Assembly (NCBI GenBank): GCA_964557845.1
Contig: CAZLBV010000210.1
Span: 1 to 13,556, forward strand
Direction: 5' to 3'
Length of the DNA stretch: 13,556 nucleotides
Origin: CAZLBV01 sp964557845
GTDB lineage: Bacteria; Acidobacteriota; Aminicenantia; Aminicenantales; Aminicenantaceae
How positions within the stretch are numbered: the stretch's first letter is position 1; each line of letters begins with the position of its first letter. Below are positions 7,667 through 12,503 of this stretch, piece by piece. The position numbers were made by a program, and so were the translations under genes. The notes beneath the pieces are model-generated. The model made no database searches, was not told the origin of the DNA, and worked only from the letters and a program-made list of their open reading frames with translations.

Positions 7667-7704
7667 AAGCTCCTTCTCTCTCGATAAGAAGGAACAAGGA
7701 GCTT
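7667..7704 (-). promoter_or_regulatory. Hairpin in the rpsF leader with alternative pairings
   Basis: In the transcript AAGCUCCUU (7704-7696) can pair perfectly over 9 bp with AAGGAGCUU (7675-7667). The internal segment CCUUCU (7692-7687) competes for the same 3' arm (AGAAGG, 7677-7672). The rpsF Shine-Dalgarno AAGGAGGU (7658-7651) repeats the AAGGAG of the 3' arm and could therefore pair with CUCCUU. The structure ends about 9 nt before the Shine-Dalgarno. This suggests control of rpsF translation, but the CCG-containing signature of the known bS6:bS18 leader motif was not found. Confidence 0.5.
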
Positions 7705-7712
7705 TTATTTCT

Positions 7713-7737
7713 CTTAATAGATCAATCTATATCTAAG
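7713..7737 (-). repeat. Imperfect inverted repeat in the pth-rpsF interval
   Basis: A 14-bp near-palindrome, ATAGAT-CA-ATCTAT (7717-7730), is flanked by CTTA (7713-7716) and TAAG (7734-7737), giving a longer imperfect dyad with a 3-nt bulge. The central loop of 2 nt is too short for an ideal RNA hairpin, so a DNA operator is as likely as an RNA structure. It lies between the pth stop codon and the rpsF leader hairpin. Function unknown. Confidence 0.35.
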
Positions 7738-7755
7738 TATCTTGATCTTTTCTCC

Positions 7756-8349
7756 TTACACATTTACCCCGTCTGTTTCAGACCGGGATCTCGTATTATA
7801 TTTATTCATAGCTTGTTCTATATCACCGTCAAGAATTAAATTTAACGCATCTTGGGCTTTAGGTAAAGCTATTTCTAATTCGGCTTTCTCCTCATCGTTA
7901 AAAGGAGAAAGCACATATTCAGCTGCATCCATGTTATTCTTAAGCGGTCCAATGCCTACTCGAATACGGGGGAATTGAATTGTTTTTATCTTATCAATTA
8001 TTGAGATCATACCTTTATGGGATCCGGCACTTCCTTCCCCTCTTATCCGAATATCACCCAGCGGGATATCCAGGTCATCATATACCACGATCAGGTTATC
8101 TGGTTTAACTTTTCCGGATGATAGTATTGATTGAACAGCCGCACCGCTATTATTCATATAGGTCTGAGGGAGAGCAATTAATACCTTTTTACCGTCTATC
8201 TCGGCATATTCTGCCTTGGATAAATATATTTTTCTTCTCAACTTAACTTTCCAGGACTTGGCAATTCTTTTAACAAATACAAAACCAACATTGTGCCTGG
8301 TCTCTGCATACTGCTTTCCGGGATTCCCCAAGCCAACCAGTGCCCACAA
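7756..8349 (-). CDS. pth: Peptidyl-tRNA hydrolase
   Basis: Pth cleaves the ester bond of peptidyl-tRNAs that drop off the ribosome and so recycles tRNA. The 197-residue protein has the expected GLGNPG (6-11, catalytic-site N9), TRHNVG (general-base H19), PQTYMNNSG (61-69), YDDLD (90-94, catalytic Asp) and GSAGSHKGM motifs. No ATG fits the N-terminus; the TTG at 8349 gives the normal MWALVGLGNPG start and has AGGAAG upstream within the end of rplY. It begins only 3 bp after the rplY stop, so the two are probably coupled. The last dozen residues are polar and non-conserved. In Pseudomonas-type genomes pth also follows rplY; the ychF gene usually next there is absent here. Confidence 0.96.
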   Translation of the reverse strand: MWALVGLGNPGKQYAETRHNVGFVFVKRIAKSWKVKLRRKIYLSKAEYAEIDGKKVLIALPQTYMNNSGAAVQSILSSGKVKPDNLIVVYDDLDIPLGDIRIRGEGSAGSHKGMISIIDKIKTIQFPRIRVGIGPLKNNMDAAEYVLSPFNDEEKAELEIALPKAQDALNLILDGDIEQAMNKYNTRSRSETDGVNV

Positions 8350-8352
8350 CGA

Positions 8353-9003
8353 TTATTCTTCCTCTTTTTCTTTTTTGATAAGTTCTGGTTCTTTTTCTTT
8401 TGAAATGATCTCTTCTTCCTCGACTTCCTCTTCTTCCTTTTCTTCCTCTTTGGTAGGCGCCCCGATCAAGACTACTAAGGAATGAGGATCATCTAAGATC
8501 TTTACTCCTTCAAGAGGAACAACATCTTCGATCTTTAAGGATTGATTAAGATGTAATCCACTGATATCAACTTGGATACTCTCCGGTATGTCTTTGGGTA
8601 AACACTCGATCTCAACTTCTCTGGTTATAAAATCCACAAAACCACCCTCTGATTTAACCCCTACAGCATCACCAACTAAATTAAACGCAACCGTTACCCG
8701 GATCATTTTATCCATGGCAATTTGGACAAGGTCCACGTGGAGGATCTGATCTGTAACCGGATCAATCTGAAAATCTTTGATCATGGTGTCGATTTTTTCT
8801 GAATTAAAAGCAACTTTAAAGATGGTATTCTCTCCTGTTTCTGATTTTAAAATCGAAAAAATGTCCTTTTTCTCTAAAATAAGAGGAACATTTTCTATCC
8901 CCTTACCATAAAGAATCGCAGGAAGCATTCCTTTTGAACGTACTCTCCTGGCTTCGTTTTTTCCGAAAAGTTCTCTTTTTTCACCTTTAATCGTCATACT
9001 CAT
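8353..9003 (-). CDS. rplY: Large ribosomal subunit protein bL25 (Ctc/TL5 long form) with acidic tail
   Basis: bL25 binds 5S rRNA; the long Ctc/TL5 form is also linked to general stress response in some bacteria. Residues about 4-95 form the 5S-binding domain (RELFGKNEARRVR, LPAILYGKG) and about 100-185 the Ctc beta domain (VDFITREVEIECLPKDIP, then GVKILDDPHSLVVLIGAP). The final 30 or so residues are Glu/Lys-rich. Length is 216 residues. The ATG at 9003 has AAGGAG 9 nt upstream; a second in-frame ATG lies two codons later. It follows prs by 13 bp and precedes pth by 3 bp. The acidic tail parallels those on bS6 and bL9. Confidence 0.95.
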   Translation of the reverse strand: MSMTIKGEKRELFGKNEARRVRSKGMLPAILYGKGIENVPLILEKKDIFSILKSETGENTIFKVAFNSEKIDTMIKDFQIDPVTDQILHVDLVQIAMDKMIRVTVAFNLVGDAVGVKSEGGFVDFITREVEIECLPKDIPESIQVDISGLHLNQSLKIEDVVPLEGVKILDDPHSLVVLIGAPTKEEEKEEEEVEEEEIISKEKEPELIKKEKEEE

Positions 9004-9016
9004 TGCATTTTACTCC

Positions 9017-9946
9017 TTAGGTAAACAAAGTGCTCACAGAGCTGCCCTTGTGGATTCTCTTGATTGCTTCGCCAAACAGCCCGGCAACAGAAAGTACCCG
9101 GCATTTATCTGAATTTCGCAGTTCTTGCTTTAAAGGGATGGTATTGGTAACGATCAATTTTTCCAGAGGAGAATTCATGATCCGGTTAACCGCCTCACCA
9201 GAGAGAACAGGATGGGTGCACGCGGCATAGACCTTTTTTGCCCCTTGTTTTTTCAGGGCTTCTACAGAAAGGACCAAAGTCCCTCCTGTGTCCACCATAT
9301 CGTCAAGGATGACGACATCCTTTTCTTTTACATCCCCGATAACATGGATCACTTCGGCAACATTCGGTTCCGGTCTCCGTTTATCGATAATCGCTAATTT
9401 CGCATTAAGCCTTTTCGCAAAGGCCCTCGCTCTTCCCACCCCCCCAGCATCGGGGGACACGATGGTGATATCATTCAAGGGTAAAGTCTCAATGTACTGG
9501 GCCAATACCGGAGCGGCTACTAAATTATCAACAGGAACAGAAAAAAATCCCTGGATTTGGGGGGAATGAAGATCCATGGTCAAAACCCGGTTAGCCCCGG
9601 CTGCTTCTAAAAGGTCAGCCACCAGCCGAGCAGAAAGAGGGACTCGTGGTTTGTCCTTCCAATCCTGACGGGCATAAGCATAATAGGGAACAACCGCAGT
9701 AATTCTCTCAGCAGAAGCCCGCTTAAAGGCATCTATCATTATGAACATCTCCATGAGATGAAAATTACTGTCATAGACTCCAGATTGGATCACAAAAACA
9801 TCTGCACCTCTAACATTTTCATCAATATAGAAACGAATTTCTCCATCACTGAACCTGGTTAAAACACATCTTCCGAGAGAAATCTTCAAATAATCAGCAA
9901 TATCCTGAGCCAGCATACTATTAGATGAACCTGCAAATACCTTCAT
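9017..9946 (-). CDS. prs: Ribose-phosphate pyrophosphokinase (PRPP synthetase)
   Basis: Prs transfers pyrophosphate from ATP to ribose 5-phosphate and makes PRPP for purine, pyrimidine, NAD, His and Trp synthesis. The 309-residue protein has the catalytic flexible loop YARQDWKDKPRVP (91-103), DLHSPQIQGFF (125-135) and the PRPP-binding loop VVILDDMVDTGGT (211-223). The segment GVYDSNFHLMEMF (56-68) departs from the more usual PTNDNLMEL form, and W replaces a basic residue in the flexible loop. The ATG at 9946 is chosen because GAGG lies 6 nt upstream and the product begins MKVFAGSSN; a GTG at 9976 would add ten basic residues. It follows tRNA-Gln by 64 bp. Confidence 0.95.
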   Translation of the reverse strand: MKVFAGSSNSMLAQDIADYLKISLGRCVLTRFSDGEIRFYIDENVRGADVFVIQSGVYDSNFHLMEMFIMIDAFKRASAERITAVVPYYAYARQDWKDKPRVPLSARLVADLLEAAGANRVLTMDLHSPQIQGFFSVPVDNLVAAPVLAQYIETLPLNDITIVSPDAGGVGRARAFAKRLNAKLAIIDKRRPEPNVAEVIHVIGDVKEKDVVILDDMVDTGGTLVLSVEALKKQGAKKVYAACTHPVLSGEAVNRIMNSPLEKLIVTNTIPLKQELRNSDKCRVLSVAGLFGEAIKRIHKGSSVSTLFT

Positions 9947-10010
9947 TAATTTCCTCTTTTTAAAAGTAAGTCGCACCGTGCTTTCTCCCTTTAAAGTCTT
10001 TACTTTTTTT

Positions 10011-10085
10011 TGGCTGGGGCGGGAGGATTCGAACCTCCGAATGGCGGCTCCAAAGGCCGCTGCCTTTCCGCTTGGCTACACCCCA
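10011..10085 (-). tRNA. tRNA-Gln (anticodon TTG)
   Basis: The minus strand folds into a full cloverleaf. The acceptor stem TGGGGTG pairs with CGCCCCA, followed by G73 and an encoded CCA. The anticodon stem GCGGC/GCCGC encloses CTTTGGA, with anticodon TTG, which reads CAA. The T arm is GGAGG-TTCGAAT-CCTCC. The U1-A72 pair is typical of glutamine tRNAs. The first ten bases overlap the end of ispE. The position between ispE and prs is the same as in Pseudomonas-type genomes. Confidence 0.97.
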
Positions 10086-10942
10086 GCTCCGATCTTTTTC
10101 CAATATAACTCCCGTGAAAGTGTATTCACTAAAAACACGGTATGTTTTTTCCTTATCTCCTCTATCGCTTCTTCAGCTTTTTTCTTGTCTAAAAAAAGCC
10201 CAAATACGGCAGAACCAGTTCCGCTGACCTGAGACATCTCTGCTCCCAGGCTATACAGAAGTGTTTTAATGGTCTTGAGTTGAGGATAGCGCTTAAAAAC
10301 TGTCTCTTCTAATCCGTTATCCAGTAAACTAAAATTTCGCCTCTCTAAAAACTCGATAATTTTACTTTCTTTGTGCCCTGAAGTCAAGACTGCTTGATAA
10401 CTCTTATAGATATCCTTAGTCAAACTCGAAAAATCCGGGAGGATCAACAGACAAGGATAGGGACGATTATCTTTCAATGGGGAAATAATATCTCCTCTGC
10501 CAGTTCCCAAGCAAAGGCCCCCCATCAAAAAGTAAGGGACATCTGCTCCTATGTCTCTTGCAATTTCCAGCACTTCAGAGGCATTTAGACGAAGATCCCA
10601 TAATTGATTTAATGCCAGCAGAGTCATCGCTGCATTACTGCTTCCCCCGCCCAAACCTGCTCCTGCCGGTATTCTTTTATGCACATGAATTTCAAGTCCA
10701 TAAAAGATCCCGACTTTTTCTCTGATCCGCTGGGCAGCCTGATAAATGAGATTCTCCTGGCCCCAAGGAATACCCGGAACATCTCCTTGAAGAAGCACTT
10801 GATCTCCCTCTCTTTTTTTAAAAACAATTTCATCATAAAAATCGATCGTCTGAAAAAGGGTTTGTATTTCATGGTAGCCATCATCCCTTTTCCCCAGAAT
10901 CTCGATTCCCAGATTTATTTTCGCGAAAGATTTAATCTTCAT
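10076..10942 (-). CDS. ispE: 4-diphosphocytidyl-2-C-methyl-D-erythritol kinase
   Basis: IspE phosphorylates CDP-methylerythritol with ATP in the MEP pathway to isoprenoid precursors. It is a GHMP kinase of 288 residues with the N-terminal FAKINLGIEILGKRDDGYHE (catalytic-site K8), GHMP motif 2 PAGAGLGGGSSNAA (92-105), the catalytic Asp in GADVPYF (D134), and the C-terminal QVSGTGSAVFGLF. The ATG at 10942 is preferred to a TTG two codons upstream because it gives the family-normal MKIKSFAKINL. The start overlaps the upstream lolB-like gene by 11 bp. The stop codon TAG (10078-10076) lies at positions 8-10 of the tRNA-Gln gene on the same strand, an unusual overlap of coding sequence and mature tRNA. 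Confidence 0.96.
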   Translation of the reverse strand: MKIKSFAKINLGIEILGKRDDGYHEIQTLFQTIDFYDEIVFKKREGDQVLLQGDVPGIPWGQENLIYQAAQRIREKVGIFYGLEIHVHKRIPAGAGLGGGSSNAAMTLLALNQLWDLRLNASEVLEIARDIGADVPYFLMGGLCLGTGRGDIISPLKDNRPYPCLLILPDFSSLTKDIYKSYQAVLTSGHKESKIIEFLERRNFSLLDNGLEETVFKRYPQLKTIKTLLYSLGAEMSQVSGTGSAVFGLFLDKKKAEEAIEEIRKKHTVFLVNTLSRELYWKKIGAGV

Positions 10943-11630
10943 TGTCAATCAGGGCCTGAATCTCTTCCCAGGATTTGCGTTGATAATTTCTCAGGAAAGC
11001 AGTGGAAAAAGTTCCTAAATTAACCCTTTTATTAAAGGCAGCTTTTATCAACCTGACCCGGCCGGTTGTAGTTCCGTTATCAAAAACAAGCTTACGAGTC
11101 AGGTGTGAGTCATCAACGAATTCTTCGATCTTAAAATTAAGGGAACCTCTCCTTCCTGAAATAATCCTTCCTGCTTGATCCTTTTCAAATTCCCAGCATT
11201 GATCATCCTCTTCAGACTGGGCTGAACCAATCTCGTGCCATTCTCCAATCAATAAGGAGATCATCTCTCTCATATTCAATTCGAATCCAAGAAACATATG
11301 AATGATTTCTTCTTCATGACCCTTCCAGTAGACTTTTTTCGAGGGTATGATCAGATAAGCTCCCTCTGCAGTAATAGTGATGCGGTAAATAGTTTGTCCT
11401 AAAAAATTGGAGGCTTCAATATTGCCTTTATCCGGGAGAAGAAAAATAAATGAAAATTTCGTTCGTCCCGTACCTTGTTCTCCGTAAACACGCAGGGACG
11501 CATATCCTTCCACGCTTTTTATTTCAGAAGGTACGGGTGAAAAAAGAACTCTGCTGGGGAGACATTGTATAAGCAAAAGAAGAGACCCAACAAATCCCAA
11601 CTTCATAAGCCATTTAATCTGTTTTATCAC
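10932..11630 (-). CDS. LolB-like outer-membrane lipoprotein
   Basis: The product has 232 residues with a short signal sequence and a possible lipobox LLIQC (Cys23; Gln at -1 is unusual). The body, from about residue 40, is beta-rich: VEGYASLRVYGEQG, then FLLPDKGNIEASNFLGQT, then an FLGFELNMREMISLLIGEW stretch. This layout (bilayer-like hemibarrel, phrase about the early product being built from Pro-x-x-Gly-x-Leu, then a Leu-rich loop before the Gly-Trp segment) resembles LolB and the related DUF4292 proteins, which accept lipoproteins or lipids in the periplasm. Position supports this, because lolB precedes ispE in gammaproteobacteria. Start is GTG 11630 with GGA upstream; an ATG at 11606 would shorten the basic N-terminus by eight residues. 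Family membership is likely, but exact LolB function is unproven. Confidence 0.6.
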   Translation of the reverse strand: MIKQIKWLMKLGFVGSLLLLIQCLPSRVLFSPVPSEIKSVEGYASLRVYGEQGTGRTKFSFIFLLPDKGNIEASNFLGQTIYRITITAEGAYLIIPSKKVYWKGHEEEIIHMFLGFELNMREMISLLIGEWHEIGSAQSEEDDQCWEFEKDQAGRIISGRRGSLNFKIEEFVDDSHLTRKLVFDNGTTTGRVRLIKAAFNKRVNLGTFSTAFLRNYQRKSWEEIQALIDNED

Positions 11631-11653
11631 TTTTGTTCCGGGGAAAACCCGAC

Positions 11654-11998
11654 CTAAGCTTTTTTCTTTCCAGATTCGTCCTGGCCGGAATCTGAATCAT
11701 TGTCACCTTCAGACAATTTAAACCCGTAGTCTTGAGTTTTTATGTTCTTCTTGTTTAAATCCTGCTGGGGTTCTTTTCTAGAGAGAGTAGGGGGTATTCT
11801 GCGTGGAGAAGCGGATTTACCTTCGGTAAGTTTAAATCCGTAATCCTCTGTTTTAATCTGCTTTTGTTTTCTCTTCCTTAATAAAGGATATAAAGGGGAT
11901 TTGATCCATCGACCAAAACAGGATAATCTAGGGTTAATGATCAAAATTAATATGAACAAGGCAAATATTATAATTATTGCATAAAACCTAAAACTCAT
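11654..11998 (-). CDS. Small membrane protein with duplicated cytoplasmic motif, unknown function
   Basis: I do not recognise this 114-residue protein. It has one hydrophobic segment (about 6-22), then a basic stretch (R24, R30, K33, RKRKQK 41-46) that predicts a cytoplasmic C-terminal tail. The tail holds two near-identical 14-residue motifs, QIKTEDYGFKLTEG (47-60) and NIKTQDYGFKLSEG (85-98), separated by a Pro/Lys-rich linker, and ends in a polar Asp/Ser/Lys run. The ATG at 11998 has AGGAG 7 nt upstream. It is the first gene after a strong promoter and lies 23 bp ahead of the LolB-like gene, so it is the operon's leading gene. The motif may be a docking or processing site; this is a guess. 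Confidence 0.8.
   Translation of the reverse strand: MSFRFYAIIIIFALFILILIINPRLSCFGRWIKSPLYPLLRKRKQKQIKTEDYGFKLTEGKSASPRRIPPTLSRKEPQQDLNKKNIKTQDYGFKLSEGDNDSDSGQDESGKKKA
11705..11860 (-). repeat. Diverged internal duplication in the 114-aa protein gene
   Basis: Two 42-bp units (11860-11819 and 11746-11705) encode the motif IKT(E/Q)DYGFKL(T/S)EG twice. The protein copies differ at about 3 of 14 positions, while the DNA copies differ at many synonymous sites. This pattern suggests an old duplication kept by selection on the protein rather than a recent tandem repeat. Confidence 0.7.
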
Positions 11999-12051
11999 CT
12001 CAATTCTCCTGCACCTGTATTCGCTCCCGATCTTTCCCTTCTTAGTATAAA

Positions 12052-12080
12052 ATTATATTAGCTCTTCCAGAAATAGTCAA
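12052..12080 (-). promoter_or_regulatory. Strong sigma-70-type promoter for the lolB-ispE-prs-rplY-pth cluster
   Basis: On the minus strand TTGACT (12080-12075), a 17-bp spacer and a perfect TATAAT (12057-12052) form a near-consensus promoter. Transcription would start near 12045 and leave a leader of about 47 nt before the ATG at 11998. No other comparably strong promoter was seen between here and rpsF, so it probably drives the run down to pth, including tRNA-Gln. Confidence 0.75.
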
Positions 12081-12175
12081 TTTCACCCTTCTGCTTTGAT
12101 TGGATTCCCTTTTTTAGAATGATTTATTCAGTCAGAATATAATAATATAAATAATATATTTATGTATGGCAAATC

Positions 12176-12310
12176 TCACGTAAGTTTTTCTTCCTCTTCC
12201 TGGAAATTCGGTATCTTTGAGATTACCTTTTCCTGACCGACAAAATATCCGATAAAAAAAGCGGAAGAGGCTAGAACCAGCGTGAACAATGTTTTTAAGA
12301 AATTATTCAT
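12176..12310 (-). CDS. 44-residue single-span membrane protein, unknown function
   Basis: A short frame starts at ATG 12310 and ends in TGA at 12176. The product begins MNNFLKTLFTLVLASSAFF, continues as a hydrophobic helix to about residue 25 with a GYFVG ending, and has a short polar tail that includes VISKIPNFQEEEEK. AGGT lies just before the start and a good promoter just upstream, so the frame is likely real. It looks like a small helper or anchor peptide of the inner membrane. I cannot name a family with confidence. It is separated from the next gene by 177 bp that contain an independent promoter, so it may be a monocistronic unit. Confidence 0.65.
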   Translation of the reverse strand: MNNFLKTLFTLVLASSAFFIGYFVGQEKVISKIPNFQEEEEKLT

Positions 12311-12327
12311 CTTTACCTACGCCGTTA

Positions 12328-12355
12328 TTATTAACAAATTAGCTTAAAAAGTCAA
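12328..12355 (-). promoter_or_regulatory. Predicted promoter for the 44-residue protein gene
   Basis: On the minus strand TTGACT (12355-12350), a 16-bp spacer and TAATAA (12333-12328) form a likely promoter. The start of transcription would fall near 12321, leaving a leader of about 10 nt that still contains the AGGT ribosome binding site. It diverges from the plus-strand promoter about 90 bp to the right. Confidence 0.55.
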
Positions 12356-12441
12356 TATTCAATGACAGAAGTTCTTCCATTTTTTTGAACCACGAAGCAG
12401 AAAGACGGAAAAATATAAAATTCCATACAGATGCATAGTTT

Positions 12442-12470
12442 TTGCATTTTTTGAGCGGCAAGAGTATATT
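12442..12470 (+). promoter_or_regulatory. Predicted promoter for the MEMO-AMMECR1 fusion gene
   Basis: TTGCAT (12442-12447), a 17-bp spacer and TATATT (12465-12470) form a plausible sigma-70 promoter. The ATG at 12504 lies 33 bp after the -10 box, with GGA about 8 nt before it as a ribosome binding site. The -35 box is part of an inverted repeat, ATGCA (12431-12435) with TGCAT (12443-12447), which might be an operator. Confidence 0.55.
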
Positions 12471-12503
12471 TTTAAGTGAAATTATCAATCTGTGGAAATC
12501 AGA

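Noticed and set aside
7667..7706. Rho-independent terminator between pth and rpsF
   Set aside because: On the transcribed (minus) strand the stem is followed by AATATCC, not a T-run; the T-rich flank is on the other side.
7646..7755. Canonical bS6:bS18-binding leader motif ahead of rpsF
   Set aside because: No CCG-bearing loop is present in the interval; only generic inverted repeats are visible.
9947..9976. GTG start for prs at 9976
   Set aside because: It adds ten basic residues absent from the family, and the GAGG site is correctly placed for the ATG at 9946.
12120..12175. Origin-like or hairpin element in the AT-rich stretch after the 44-residue gene
   Set aside because: It is simple AT-rich sequence with only imperfect self-complementarity and no DnaA-box cluster or defined stem with T-run.
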